From the NCBI RefSeq assembly GCF_048268085.1, contig NZ_JBLWWF010000009.1:80806-144805 (forward strand): 64,000 bases of DNA, given 5' to 3'. The notes beneath the pieces are model-generated. The model worked only from the letters and a program-made list of their open reading frames with translations. It ran no database searches and was not told the DNA's origin. Position numbers and translations under genes: made by a program. The stretch is from Neptunicella sp048268085. Lineage in GTDB: Bacteria; Pseudomonadota; Gammaproteobacteria; Enterobacterales; Alteromonadaceae. Position 1 is the stretch's first letter; every line of letters begins with the position of its first letter. Positions 1-10,600 of the stretch are shown one piece after another.

Positions 1-390
1 AACGTCTTAGACGGCATGGATGAGTGGTGCACGACTACCCACGGTAATTCAGGCCTTACTCAACGTTGTAAAGACAGTCAGGTTGATGAAGACCAAGCCG
101 TGCGCCAAACCATTCAGTTTCTTGAAAAATACGTAGGCAAAGGCGATTCACCTTTGTGTGGTAATAGCATTGGCCAGGATCGCCGTTTTATGTTCCGTCA
201 TATGCCTACACTGGAAGCGTATTTTCATTATCGTAGTATTGACGTTAGTACCATTAAGGAACTGGTTCGACGCTGGCAACCGGAGTTACTCGACGGTTTT
301 AGCAAAAAAGGCGTACATCTGGCGTTAGATGATATTCGCGAGTCTATTGCCGAATTGGCGTATTACCGCCAACACGTTTTTAAAATATGA
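1..390 (+). CDS. orn: Oligoribonuclease, 3' part (5' end outside window)
   Basis: DEDDh 3'-5' exoribonuclease that degrades short RNA oligonucleotides to mononucleotides in the cytosol. The frame is open from base 1, so the gene is cut by the window edge; about 130 C-terminal residues are present. They carry the family's GNSIGQDRRF segment, LEAYFHYRSIDVSTIKEL (which includes the third catalytic Asp) and the HxxxxD-type end motif in HLALDDIRESIAELAYYR, all closely matching the E. coli protein as I remember it. The stop is followed by about 140 bases and then tRNA genes. No sign of damage. Confidence 0.96.
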   Translation, partial: NVLDGMDEWCTTTHGNSGLTQRCKDSQVDEDQAVRQTIQFLEKYVGKGDSPLCGNSIGQDRRFMFRHMPTLEAYFHYRSIDVSTIKELVRRWQPELLDGFSKKGVHLALDDIRESIAELAYYRQHVFKI

Positions 391-462
391 TAAACGGGAT
401 CGTCGTATCCCTATTTTCAGCACATTTACTGCGCATTTAGACAGGTTTAACTCAATTAAGGC

Positions 463-490
463 TTGCGTCTGGCGATTATTTTTGTAAAAT
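463..490 (+). promoter_or_regulatory. Probable promoter of the tRNA-Gly genes
   Basis: A -35-like TTGCGT (463-468) and a -10-like TAAAAT (485-490) are 16 bases apart. They are followed by a GC-rich stretch (GCGCGTCCGC), the type of discriminator found at stringently controlled stable-RNA promoters. The first tRNA begins 42 bases downstream. Inferred from sequence only. Confidence 0.55.
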
Positions 491-532
491 GCGCGTCCGC
501 TTATTGTTGTAGGCGCTAGAAAATTTAATCAT

Positions 533-607
533 GCGGGAATAGCTCAGTGGTAGAGCACAACCTTGCCAAGGTTGGGGTCGCGAGTTCAAGTCTCGTTTCC
601 CGCTCCA
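533..607 (+). tRNA. tRNA-Gly (GCC), copy 1
   Basis: Full cloverleaf: acceptor GCGGGAA pairs with TTCCCGC, the anticodon loop is CTTGCCAAG with anticodon GCC, the T loop is GTTCAAGTC, and CCA is encoded at 605-607. It decodes GGC and GGU. It is identical to the copy at 715-789 and probably cotranscribed with it. Confidence 0.97.
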
Positions 608-714
608 AATTTTCTAAACTCAATCAAGACAGGATGTTTTGATAGCAGATATTCAGGCAACAAGTTAACCCTGAATGATCTAAACAGGGATTTAGTTTTC
701 AATGACTTCTATAT

Positions 715-789
715 GCGGGAATAGCTCAGTGGTAGAGCACAACCTTGCCAAGGTTGGGGTCGCGAGTTCAAGTCTCGTTTCCCGCTCCA
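715..789 (+). tRNA. tRNA-Gly (GCC), copy 2
   Basis: Identical to the first tRNA-Gly over all 75 bases, including the encoded CCA. The 107-base spacer between the two copies is not repeated, so the pair is a tandem tRNA operon and not a recent long duplication. The stop codon of the convergent regulator gene lies only 19 bases further on. Confidence 0.97.
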
Positions 790-808
790 ATTTTTTATCT
801 GTCAAAAC

Positions 809-1570
809 CTAATCCGATAGCTCTTCAATATCTTTGGCGATGCGATTCAGTGTATCTACCAGTTCATCGGTGGCGGCATCCGGGATCCAGCCTGACAGCG
901 CAATGGCGCTGTGCATTGAACCTTTAACATTAACCGCGATCGTGACCGAATGGTGAGGTAAATGGGTTTTATAATGCGTTTCCATACGTACAAACTGCTG
1001 TGCGCGGATTTGCTGAATATTCTGCAACAGGCTGTCAATTCCGTCAGGATAACCAGGAATTTCCTTGTCCGCGTACAGATGAATAATTTCTTCATCTTCC
1101 AATTCGGACAGTAGCGACATGCCCACCCCGCATTCTGTAGCCGGAAAGTAGCCCAAGCGACCTAACGGACTTTCAGACCCCATATCCGGCAAGGAGTGAT
1201 ACAAATAAGTCACTTTGTCGTGCCACAGCACGCCCATCGCCACCACCAGCCCGTAAACACGCAGCTCTTCCAACGGTTTAATTGCTTTTGAGGTGGCTCC
1301 TGAGGCAAACAACCCTTGTGCAGCCAGCACCAGCATCGCCGGTCCGGTAGTATATTTACGGTCGTCCGTCTGACGAGCAAAACCGACAAACGCCAAGGTA
1401 CGCAACAACCGGTTAACCCGGGTAATATCCAGCTCAAGATAACGTGCCAGCTCACGACAGCCAACCGGGCGTTCAAACGACGCTAGTCCCTGTAGTACTT
1501 CGATACCGTCGATCAGACTGCGATTTAGCTGACTTCCGTGTTTTTTTAATTTCGCTTCGTAAAACTGCAT
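809..1570 (-). CDS. IclR-family transcriptional regulator
   Basis: A 253-residue protein with the two-part IclR layout. The N-terminal winged helix-turn-helix (about residues 17-75) contains SLIDGIEVLQGLASFERPVG and the recognition helix region TRVNRLLRTL. The C-terminal effector-binding domain (about 90-250) has the conserved ATECGVGMSLLSEL segment. IclR proteins usually repress catabolic operons and respond to a sugar acid or other intermediate. Lying at the 3' end of the glycan locus on the same strand, it is the likely local regulator, probably acting in the roughly 670-base divergent region at 15.7-16.4 kb. The ligand cannot be read from the sequence. The start is the only ATG near the domain start, with a weak ribosome binding site. 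Confidence 0.9.
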   Translation of the reverse strand: MQFYEAKLKKHGSQLNRSLIDGIEVLQGLASFERPVGCRELARYLELDITRVNRLLRTLAFVGFARQTDDRKYTTGPAMLVLAAQGLFASGATSKAIKPLEELRVYGLVVAMGVLWHDKVTYLYHSLPDMGSESPLGRLGYFPATECGVGMSLLSELEDEEIIHLYADKEIPGYPDGIDSLLQNIQQIRAQQFVRMETHYKTHLPHHSVTIAVNVKGSMHSAIALSGWIPDAATDELVDTLNRIAKDIEELSD

Positions 1571-1675
1571 ATTCTTTTAACTAATGACCAACAAGGATAA
1601 ATAATCCAACAAGCTTACCCTAAATTGATAGCAATCCGTAAAAACTATTCATCACCGTTAGTCCATTCAGTCCGG

Positions 1676-2920
1676 TCAGATTTTTGTTAGCCTGACAATA
1701 AAGGTATCGTGCGACTTTATTTGTACTTCGGTGGTTTGCTGAAGTGTCTGCCCCAGTTCTTTGTTAGTCCACAGATCGGTAATACGGTAGTTGGCTTTAT
1801 CGAACGCCGCATCATACTGAAAAAGATCATCTTTTACCTGTTGCTGACGCCAGTCAAAACGGAAGCTCTCGGTATCTTCACCACGATTTAATACTGCCAT
1901 CGCCCAGTCACCGTTTTCCAACGGCTTGAACCAGATCTGCAGATTATCGTTATCACTATAGGACTTTAACCTGAATGCCTGAATACCCAGAACATCCTGA
2001 TTGACCGCGATAATACCTTTGTTGGTCAAAATCGCTTTGGTTTGCTCACTCATATGACGAATATCATTGCCAGCAATCAAAGGCGCCGCCAGCATCGCCC
2101 ACAAGGCAAAATGGGACCGATCTTGTTCGTAGGTCAGTCCATTGCCCACTTCCAGCATATCCGGATCATTCCAGTGTCCCGGGCCAGCATATTTGCGCAG
2201 GCCTTCCTGCATATCCAGAATTTTCAATACGCCCCAGGTCGACCAGGTGGGGAATTTATTTTCGCAGTCCCAGCAGGCGTAAATATCACCGGTGGTACGC
2301 CACAGATGGCCCACATTTTTAGCCCATTCCCAGGGTTTGCTTTCACCCCATTCACAGATACTGAACAAGATTGGCCGCCCAGCCTTATGCAAGGCTTCAC
2401 GCATAGTCTGATAGGCCCCTTCGGCGTTTAAACCTTCTGAATAGCACCAGTCATATTTCAAATAATCAATTCCCCAACTGGCATAAACCTGGGCGTCCTG
2501 AAATTCATGTCCACGACTGCCCGGAAAACGTGCACAGGTCTGCCAGCCTGCATCCGAATAGATGCCTAACTTGAGTCCTTTACTGTGTGCATAATCAGAC
2601 AATGCTTTCATTCCGGAGGGGAAGCGCTGCTTGTTCTCCTGAATAAACCCTTGCGCATCACGCTCACCATGCCAGCAATCATCAATATTCACATACTGAT
2701 AGCCAACATCACGCATACCTGAACTGACCATCGCATCGATGGTTTCGCGCAGCATTTTCTCATCCACTTCACAACGGAAATCATTCCAGCTATTCCAGCC
2801 CATCGGTGGCGTCATCGCCAGATTGTCGAATTTTTCTGCCTGTAATGGTCCACCAAACAGCAGCAGTCCGCTGCAAAGTAACAACGATAATTGTTTGATA
2901 GCTTGTTTATAACTAAACAT
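1676..2920 (-). CDS. GH27 family alpha-galactosidase-type enzyme, secreted
   Basis: A 414-residue protein with a signal peptide (cleavage probably after LQA, residue 28) and a GH27 (alpha/beta)8 barrel. The hallmark MTPPMGWNSWNDF opens the barrel. The nucleophile is Asp157 in YLKYDWCY and the acid/base is Asp212 in WRTTGDI. GHWNDPDMLEVGNG and an all-beta C-terminal domain follow. GH27 enzymes are retaining and release alpha-galactose, alpha-N-acetylgalactosamine or beta-L-arabinopyranose; alpha-galactosidase is most likely given the neighbours. The start is 18 bases after the upstream GH97 gene and has an AGGA ribosome binding site, so it is part of the same operon. Confidence 0.92.
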   Translation of the reverse strand: MFSYKQAIKQLSLLLCSGLLLFGGPLQAEKFDNLAMTPPMGWNSWNDFRCEVDEKMLRETIDAMVSSGMRDVGYQYVNIDDCWHGERDAQGFIQENKQRFPSGMKALSDYAHSKGLKLGIYSDAGWQTCARFPGSRGHEFQDAQVYASWGIDYLKYDWCYSEGLNAEGAYQTMREALHKAGRPILFSICEWGESKPWEWAKNVGHLWRTTGDIYACWDCENKFPTWSTWGVLKILDMQEGLRKYAGPGHWNDPDMLEVGNGLTYEQDRSHFALWAMLAAPLIAGNDIRHMSEQTKAILTNKGIIAVNQDVLGIQAFRLKSYSDNDNLQIWFKPLENGDWAMAVLNRGEDTESFRFDWRQQQVKDDLFQYDAAFDKANYRITDLWTNKELGQTLQQTTEVQIKSHDTFIVRLTKI

Positions 2921-2938
2921 AGTCTTGTTCCTGATTAT

Positions 2939-4798
2939 TTACTGCGACAATTTGAATACTGCACCGCCATTAGCCAGCAAATTGATTGAAAGGTTTTTAC
3001 TCTGGTCGATGGAAGTGGTTTGATGACGAATAAATCGTTGTCCTTGATCCTGCCAGCTATCTATCTGACTAAACTGGCCATCAAGCTGTTGCCAGTTAAT
3101 ATCAAGCTGTTTGCTTTGCGCCTCACCATTAAGCGCCATCAAATACCACACATCGCCCTTACGCCGCATCATCACCACCAGCTTGCCAATCTCACTCTGT
3201 GGCAAGATCCGAGTTTCATCCCAGACCACTGGCAGTTCTTGCAATAACGGAACAATCGAATGCAAACCCGGCTGCTCAAGAATAAAGCCCGGATCTTCAG
3301 CCATGGATAACAGGTAAGAATCAAAAATAAATGCCGTCGCCAGTTGATGTCCCCAACTGGTATCACCCGGTTTGCTAAAAGCGAGCGGCGTATAATCTGC
3401 CGGTCCGGTGAGCATGCGGGTAAAAGGCAGCGCCGCATTATGCGATGCCGGAATCGGTTGACCCATAATGTTCAGTTCGATACCGCGAATACCTTCCCGG
3501 GTGAGTTCATTGGGGTAAGAAACATATTCACCACTTGAGGTCTGGCAGCCATGAAAATTGACCATCAGCTCACGCCGGGCAGCCTGTTGCAATAATTCGA
3601 TATCAAAGTCGATGAGCTGTTTGGCCTCACTGTTCATAAAGTCGACTTTAATCCCCACCGCACCGGCCTGTTTAACCCGATCCAGAAAGCGGGTCATCTG
3701 GGCTGGATGGAGCAGATATTTGGAATCTTTCCAGACCCATAACTTGATCCCCTTGCTAGCGGCATAATTGACCAGTTCGGTTAATTGTCGCCAGGGGTTG
3801 TGCCACTTTTCCCAGCCATCATCAATCAAGGCATACTCAAACTTCAATTCTGCGGCCTGATCAATAAAGCGTTTTTCATTGGCCAGTGACATATAACTGT
3901 CATCACGGGACCACCAGCTCCAGACCGCCCGTCCCGGTTTAATCCAGTCGGTGGTGGGGAACAGGTCATGAACAGGGAGTGGATTGAGGTTCTGGATAAT
4001 GTGAGTATTAACTAACTGGTCAAGATCATCAGCAAACTGGACAAGCCGCCAGGGTGAGCGGAACTGTTTGTTCAGGATAAATCCCTGCTCTCCCTCGGTA
4101 AAATCAACGCTTAACTGACGGTTTTTATCTGCCCTAAAACGCATACCGCTATAATCAGCCAGTGCGGCTTCGGTTAGCAGCATATAACCGCCTTGCGGTA
4201 ATGCCATCACCAGCGGCTTGCCCTGGATAGGCCCCTGAGACGAAACACTATGCAGCGAATCAATCGCGGTTTTAGTCCAGATACCGGCGTAGGATTTCAG
4301 TTTCCAGTCACTGTCACGTTCAAAAAACCATACATCTACATCTCGCGGGATCTGCCACGACGTCAACTCACTGGTTAAATGCTCTGGACTGCTGTTGTGG
4401 CCAAGATATCGAAAGGCAAAGCCGCGGTTATATAAGCGCGCCTCCAGAATAAAGTCACCCGCGTCCTGGCTAATTTCAAACCGGTAATACTGATAGACGT
4501 CCTTTACCGACTTGGGATTAAAGCTGTTTTGCCGGACATCATTGACCTTGTTACTATCCAGCAACTTAATCGATCTGACCTGACGACCATAATTTCCTTC
4601 AGCAGTGACAAATCCCATCGATGACTCCAGTACCGTCGGCTTTTGGTGATAACTCAAGCGGTATTTGAGACTATTGTCCTGATCCAGATAAATTTCGGCC
4701 TGGACTTCGCCATCCGGACTGTCCAGTCGCTGTGGAGTGGCGCAACCGGCCAGTGTCAGTAAAACCAGTCCAGCCATTAACCATTTATTCAACCACAT
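2939..4798 (-). CDS. GH97 family glycoside hydrolase, lipoprotein (probable alpha-galactosidase)
   Basis: A GH97 enzyme of about 619 residues. I set the start at the ATG giving MWLNKWLMAGL because it has AGGA seven bases upstream and is followed by a lipobox (LAGC), implying a lipid anchor facing the periplasm or surface. The N-terminal beta-sandwich begins at DSPDGEVQAEIYLDQD. The barrel contains PGRAVWSWWS, YALIDDGWE, KLWVWKDSKY and VGIKVDFMNS. GH97 splits into inverting glucosidases and retaining galactosidases; an Asp in GIKVDF is what I recall for the retaining galactosidase group, so I favour that activity. The start overlaps the stop of the upstream GH31 gene by 14 bases, suggesting translational coupling. 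Confidence 0.88.
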   Translation of the reverse strand: MWLNKWLMAGLVLLTLAGCATPQRLDSPDGEVQAEIYLDQDNSLKYRLSYHQKPTVLESSMGFVTAEGNYGRQVRSIKLLDSNKVNDVRQNSFNPKSVKDVYQYYRFEISQDAGDFILEARLYNRGFAFRYLGHNSSPEHLTSELTSWQIPRDVDVWFFERDSDWKLKSYAGIWTKTAIDSLHSVSSQGPIQGKPLVMALPQGGYMLLTEAALADYSGMRFRADKNRQLSVDFTEGEQGFILNKQFRSPWRLVQFADDLDQLVNTHIIQNLNPLPVHDLFPTTDWIKPGRAVWSWWSRDDSYMSLANEKRFIDQAAELKFEYALIDDGWEKWHNPWRQLTELVNYAASKGIKLWVWKDSKYLLHPAQMTRFLDRVKQAGAVGIKVDFMNSEAKQLIDFDIELLQQAARRELMVNFHGCQTSSGEYVSYPNELTREGIRGIELNIMGQPIPASHNAALPFTRMLTGPADYTPLAFSKPGDTSWGHQLATAFIFDSYLLSMAEDPGFILEQPGLHSIVPLLQELPVVWDETRILPQSEIGKLVVMMRRKGDVWYLMALNGEAQSKQLDINWQQLDGQFSQIDSWQDQGQRFIRHQTTSIDQSKNLSINLLANGGAVFKLSQ

Positions 4799-7028
4799 AG
4801 TTATGTCCTGCAATAAACCGGAATTGATAGGCATGTCGCACTCGCGTCACTTCCACCTGTTGTTGGGTATGAGTATCTGTGACAGTGACCGATTTACCCA
4901 CCGGATGCTTAATCTCGATAATGGATTGAGTCACGCCATCTTTGCCAAAAAATGGCACGTTACCGGTAAAACCAGTAGCATATAAACGCCCCACCAACGC
5001 GCTATCCTGCTGCTCAACCACCAGACCCGAGCCACCAACAAATAACGGCGTTTTTTCCAGTGGAATGGCAAAGTTCTTCAACAGCCTTGGCCCCTGATAA
5101 AGGGTTCCGTCATCATAATCAATCCATTTGCCAGCCGGTAAGTAGACATCACGACTGTTACTTGAGGCATAGTCATCACCATAAAGCGGATAGGCCAGCA
5201 AGGTATCGTTAATTAACCATTGATAACCACGAACCCGATTATTCTCACGGCCATGTACTTTGGCGTCATCCGGAAACGCCAGCGGTAGCGGCGTCATAGT
5301 ATAGGGAAAGCCGGTTTGATAAGTCCGAATCGCGGCACTGTAGATAAAAGGTTGCAGGCGATGATGATCGAGTGCCGCATCACGCACCATATCCGTAGTG
5401 TGCTGATCATCGAGGTTCCAGACGCCGTAGCCAAAGGACATCGACGGATTCATCGAAGCATAGCGGGCGTTGCGGATAAAGTAGGTTCTGAGCTGTTGAC
5501 CGGAAAAATCACCAAATTCCATATTGTGCAGCCCTTTGCCAGCAACAATATCCGGATACACGTAGGGAAAGCCGCTATACGCAAACGCCAGGCCGTTTAT
5601 CGGGCCACGATCCTGATTCTGGTCGTAGTTAAAATCCTCAAAACGATGCAAATCCATTGGCGAACCTAAATAGCCGTTACGCCCCATGACATAGGCGCCC
5701 ATGTCCATTAATCTGGCATTGACCGGGTCCAGTTTATCGTCGGGCAAATCTTCAATTTCATAGCCAAACAGATCTTCTTTAAAGCCGTCGACCCCAAAGG
5801 ACAACCACTTTTTGCACAGTTCGATATACCAGTCCACCGCAGCGGGATTATTGGCATCCAGAAAATAACTTTCCGGTTTGGGGAATGACACCCGGAACAG
5901 GCGCGCTTTTCCATCTTTTTTGATGAAATAACCTTTGTCCAGTCCTTCCTGAGTAAATGGCCCGTTGGGAATAAAGGCGATCCTCAAGCCCAAAATCAGT
6001 TTCAGTCCCTTGTTATGGAAATACTCAATCATCTGTTCAGGATTGGGGTAGAGTGTCTTGTCCCACAAGCCGAAGCTGGTGGTACTTAGAAAGGTGGGAT
6101 CTTTTTTCGGCCAGAATCCCGAGCCTACCACCATCCAGTCAAGCGGAAAGCCCAATTGCAAATACTGGTCAACATTGTGTCTGATGGTCTGTTCATTGGT
6201 GTCCCATGCCAGCGCTCCCCAGGCTTCCCAACCCACGCCAAACCATTCATATTTAGGGGCATAGACCTTATACCCCTCCTGATCGCGAACAGTCTTAAAG
6301 TCAGCATAAATTTGTTCAGGCTCACCAAAAAAGTAATACAGCGCAGGGATACTGGCACCGTATTCAACCCCCTGCGCCAGTTCATCGCGGGTCACTTTAA
6401 CGATTTTCTTGTCAGGTTCGACACTCACCAGTGCCAGTTTTTGGCTGGGGAAAATCACAAAATTTGAGGTTAAACGTGACGGTTTGCCATCCGTTAGCGC
6501 GCCAAAGTGGCGACTGGAGTAACCACTTACTTCTGTGCTCTGATTTTTGCGACGTGCAGCATGATCACCCAAACCATAAGCCGGCGACAATCCGGCGGTG
6601 CGCGCCAGTATAGAGCCTTGCAATTCGCCTTCATCTTGCAACGCAATGGCCATTTTAAGATAGTGTGACGACGGGGTAACAGTCACCCGAGCCTCAATCC
6701 CCAGCTCATTGGTCACCTTGAACACCACCTGCTGCTTATCCTGCTCAAGCAGTTCCGTTGTGACCACATTGGAATTCAGAAAAGTCAGGCCGGAATCAGC
6801 ATGTTTATCCAGCCATACTGAGCCATCGGGTTTGGCAAAGGCGTAGCGAAAACCTGCCTTGTCTATTGTCATCAAATAGTTGTCGGTATGGATTTCAACG
6901 CTATCCTGCTGCTCGACAAGATTAAAGCTGCTCGCCTGAGCAACCTGACTCAGCGTTGCCAGCAACCAGACGCATAAACAGAGGATTTTACTCAATATTT
7001 TACTGCTCAACATTTTTCTGTTTTCCAT
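4785..7028 (-). CDS. GH31 family alpha-glycosidase, secreted
   Basis: A 747-residue protein with a signal peptide (residues 1 to about 32, ending VAQA) and a GH31 catalytic barrel. The nucleophile is Asp419 in the FGVDGFKEDLFG motif. The upstream block FGVGWEAWGALAW and the downstream RNARYASMNPSMSFGYGVWN region are typical. Family members hydrolyse alpha-glucosides, alpha-xylosides or alpha-galactosides; the motifs do not settle which. Its position beside GH27 and GH97 enzymes suggests an alpha-galactoside or related side chain. The start is uncertain between residue 1 and Met6, as neither has a strong ribosome binding site. It lies 12 bases after the PEP-CTERM-like gene in the same operon. 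Confidence 0.88.
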   Translation of the reverse strand: MENRKMLSSKILSKILCLCVWLLATLSQVAQASSFNLVEQQDSVEIHTDNYLMTIDKAGFRYAFAKPDGSVWLDKHADSGLTFLNSNVVTTELLEQDKQQVVFKVTNELGIEARVTVTPSSHYLKMAIALQDEGELQGSILARTAGLSPAYGLGDHAARRKNQSTEVSGYSSRHFGALTDGKPSRLTSNFVIFPSQKLALVSVEPDKKIVKVTRDELAQGVEYGASIPALYYFFGEPEQIYADFKTVRDQEGYKVYAPKYEWFGVGWEAWGALAWDTNEQTIRHNVDQYLQLGFPLDWMVVGSGFWPKKDPTFLSTTSFGLWDKTLYPNPEQMIEYFHNKGLKLILGLRIAFIPNGPFTQEGLDKGYFIKKDGKARLFRVSFPKPESYFLDANNPAAVDWYIELCKKWLSFGVDGFKEDLFGYEIEDLPDDKLDPVNARLMDMGAYVMGRNGYLGSPMDLHRFEDFNYDQNQDRGPINGLAFAYSGFPYVYPDIVAGKGLHNMEFGDFSGQQLRTYFIRNARYASMNPSMSFGYGVWNLDDQHTTDMVRDAALDHHRLQPFIYSAAIRTYQTGFPYTMTPLPLAFPDDAKVHGRENNRVRGYQWLINDTLLAYPLYGDDYASSNSRDVYLPAGKWIDYDDGTLYQGPRLLKNFAIPLEKTPLFVGGSGLVVEQQDSALVGRLYATGFTGNVPFFGKDGVTQSIIEIKHPVGKSVTVTDTHTQQQVEVTRVRHAYQFRFIAGHNYVVE

Positions 7029-7040
7029 TCAATTATTGGG

Positions 7041-7577
7041 TCAAGGGTAATGTCTGCTGTTACGCGGGACGAACAGGGCAATCAGACCTAACAGATACAG
7101 CAGCATCATTGCCGGTTCGGCCACGCTAACCTGCAAAGTGGTGCCACTGTCGATAATCGAAAAAGTGGCCGGATCGAGTATCTCGAACGCCTGATCAGCA
7201 ACTTCGCCCTGCCCCAGCCAGTCAAAACTGACCATAAAGCCACCCAACGTTTCGCCGCTGGCAATCCCGGCGGCACCAACATCCACCAGAAAATCGACAA
7301 TACCGTCAAACTCGAAACCGCTATTCTGAAAGGGATTATCGATAAAAGGATTGTCATCCCAGCCATCCGGTGCGGCGACCAGCTGCAAATTATCAAACAG
7401 GCCAAAATCGTAATAGAGACTGAACTCTTCAATATCCGCTGACAGGCTGTTGTTGGTTAGACGATATTCCGCTACCCAGCGATTGTTTGATTGGTGACTA
7501 AGCTGTCGCTCGATCAGACTGGCCTTGGCGAGAGCACTCACCATCAGCAGGATTATTCCCAGTGCTATGTTTTTCAT
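7041..7577 (-). CDS. PEP-CTERM-like secreted protein
   Basis: A 178-residue protein. The ATG giving MKNIALGIILL is chosen because GGAG stands just upstream; it begins a clear signal peptide ending near ALAKA. The middle is a beta-rich domain without a family I recognise. The C-terminus is a sorting tripartite: AEPA, a hydrophobic helix (MMLLYLLGLIALFV), then basic PRNSRHYP. This matches the PEP-CTERM pattern in layout, with AEPA in place of VPEP. Such proteins are cleaved and sorted by exosortase; no exosortase gene is in this window. It sits inside the glycan operon, so it may be a surface glycan-binding or matrix protein. Confidence 0.7.
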   Translation of the reverse strand: MKNIALGIILLMVSALAKASLIERQLSHQSNNRWVAEYRLTNNSLSADIEEFSLYYDFGLFDNLQLVAAPDGWDDNPFIDNPFQNSGFEFDGIVDFLVDVGAAGIASGETLGGFMVSFDWLGQGEVADQAFEILDPATFSIIDSGTTLQVSVAEPAMMLLYLLGLIALFVPRNSRHYP

Positions 7578-7636
7578 CTGTAATTCTCCATCCTCCGGCG
7601 CCGAACTGTGCAACACAGTCCGGCGACTTCAGCTAT

Positions 7637-10600
7637 TTATTCAATGCGCTTCAGTAGCACATCATCCAGTTTCACCGAAGCGCCACCCTGAGTGGTTTTG
7701 CTAGTCAGTACCACTTGTAACTGGCCGCTGGTAACAGGAATATTGTCCAGCACCAGCTTGTGCCAGTTGTTGTCCTGTTCAATATTCAGATTGATCTCGC
7801 TGCTACCATGATCCAGCACCCTCAAACGGGCAAGGTCGAAGTCACCATTACGTTTGACCCAAGCCTCCAGCCGGTAGGTGCCATTAGTCAATCCGCTGAC
7901 CAGCTGCTTGCTACTCACGTAATGTCCACTGCTGGATTGCTGTACCAGTTGATATTGCCCACTGTGTGAAAATTCGGACTGTTGAACAAAGCTGGCATCC
8001 AGATCATTCCACTCGGTCCAGCCGGGAATATCCTGAATCTCGGTGGCCGTTTCCTGCCCTGCCGGGATATTTTCATAGTTGCCGTTAAGCAGCAGGTTGG
8101 ACTGTGGCTGATAAGCGCGCTGACTAAAGTCGTACAGATCGTCAGTTAGCGGATCGTCAAAATAAACCACATCCAAATTTTGTGGCAGTTCATGTCCCTT
8201 GTTATCCCAGGCAACAACCTGTTTGGACTGAGTCGCCTGCAAGGCACCGGCGCCACTGAAATAGGCCGGCTCTCCATTGCGACCTGCATGTTGGTTGGTG
8301 CGAATCAATTCATTATTATGTGCCAGAACATAACGGGAAGACTGGATAGATATTCCTCCCCACTGTGAGTCAGCAATCCGGTTATCTTTGATCACAAAGT
8401 GGCTTTGCCATTGAATATCAACCGGGTTCTGCCCTGCATCCAGCGTCATATGGCTACAGCTTATATTTTGCTGGGTTTGCGGACTATAACGATTGGTAAA
8501 GATACTCAATGCTGCCGGTGGCATGGTATTGAAGTTACTTCCTTCAATGGCAATCCAGCGACCGACATTTTGAATACTGTTATCCGAGAAAATCACATTG
8601 CGGGCACCGGAACCGTTATTTCCCCATGAATTAGTACAAGCCTTCATATCGATCATCAACGGGAACTTCACGCCCTGATGGGTACTATTGGCAAAACGGT
8701 TGTGGGCAATCAATGCATGCGGTGAGGAGAATTTGGCACCATTACCGCGATTTTCACCGAAAGAAGAACCAATCAGAATGTAGTTGGAACTAAAACGGCT
8801 ACCGTCCGGATTAAAGTGATGCACCATGGTATCAGTGCGATAAACAGCAGTAGAATCGCCCGGTACCGGCTGATTAAAAGTCAGCAAGCTACAAGCTTTG
8901 GCCTCAGCGGTGCCGTTCGAATAGTGGGCATCCTTATACAGCGCCCATCTGGGATCAACTTGCAAGATTTCCTCACCGGTTTCGGGATCAATCTCACCAT
9001 TTAGATAATCATCTTTTTTCCCGTCAATGACTTCATTGCTGGTTATCTCACCGCGCCAGATAAAGTTCATGTCTTTGTCACGCAGCTCATAAATATCACC
9101 AGGGAGTGCCAAGCTGGCGGGACGAGCATTGGAGGCGTAACACACCACCATCTGGTTAACCGATACATACTGGGGGTTAAATCCGGTTAGTTCACGGATC
9201 ACCATACGATCTTCAGTTCCCCCTTCTAAGCGGATATTTTTGAACAGGTAGTTCCCCCGATTGTGGAACAGAAATACCCCGTCGGCTTTAGTCGCGACCA
9301 CCGCATTGGGATCGGTTTCGTCAGGATCTTTGGCAGAGACAAAATCTTCCAGTTTCAAGTAACGGACGCCACCAAAAGCCGCCAAGGCATTACCCGGACT
9401 GGATATAACCTGCACATTTTCAAGACTCAAATGCTCGGTCTGCTGCACCGAAAATGCTCGCTTACCGCCGTAATGTGCGACCATGTAGTCACGCGTTTCA
9501 ACCATATCACTGTAATAAGAGGGCTTGCTGCTTAAATCCAGTACAGCAGTGCCATCGGTTTCAATACTAATCGGGTATGAACCGATATTGGCTTCTTCCT
9601 GCCCACCGACTATGCCGCCAGTCAAGGTATCCAGCGCATACAGATTCTCAAAAGGTAATAACAGCGATGAACCTGTGCCGCTGTAAACACCGACTTTGTT
9701 GCTGGGGTAGTCGGTATCAGTGCCTGCCCAGGTGATCATGGCACCGATATTATCGATATACTGCTTGTAGTCGTATGCCGCGTTACTTAACGGCGTCAGC
9801 CGCACCTGATTATTACCCAGTTTTTCAATACTGACCTTGGTCTGGAACGGATACACCTCGTTAAAATAATCCAGCGTCAGATTGCGGATCAGTATCCGTT
9901 GATTAGGCTGGTTATTGGCATCCTGATAAAGACTAAAGAATCCACGCCGCGCAACATGAATCAGTTTGGCGCCATTACCATCGATAATCACATCATGCAT
10001 GCCTGTCATCGTGATACTGTCGCCAGCATAGTAACGGCTATCACCGACATAATATTCACCATTAGCCGGAAACTGTATCTTGACTATCTTACCCGCATAG
10101 CTGCTATCGGTTTTGGCATCAAACAACGCCTGTTTAATAATATTGACGTTATGTACGCCATGACTCATGACATCCGCAGCACCGGCTGGATTAGCCTGGC
10201 TGATATCGTATTCCAGTCCATTAGTAGGTTGCAGACTATCCAGTGTGATTGTCACCATCTGCACACCGGTATCGCCTTCATGCAAACCGTTGGCATCTTG
10301 TGGCTGATCGATCTCGAAAGCCCAGGGACCATGGGTGGAATCTTCAATATAATCGCTGAGCAGTTCGGCTGTCGTCAGGGCTTTTTGATAGATCCTGACC
10401 TGATCCATCAAGCCTACAAATGCCCGGGTTGGGCTGGCTTCATAAGTTTGCCCTAAACGAAAATCCCGGATGCCGGTAAGATCCAGTGCAGGCATAGCGA
10501 CTTCGCCCACCAACTCACCATCCAGATAAAACTTCACGCCTTGCTGTGCTTTCAGCACCACCGCCACCTGCATCCAGCCTGCGGTGATATCATCATTGCG

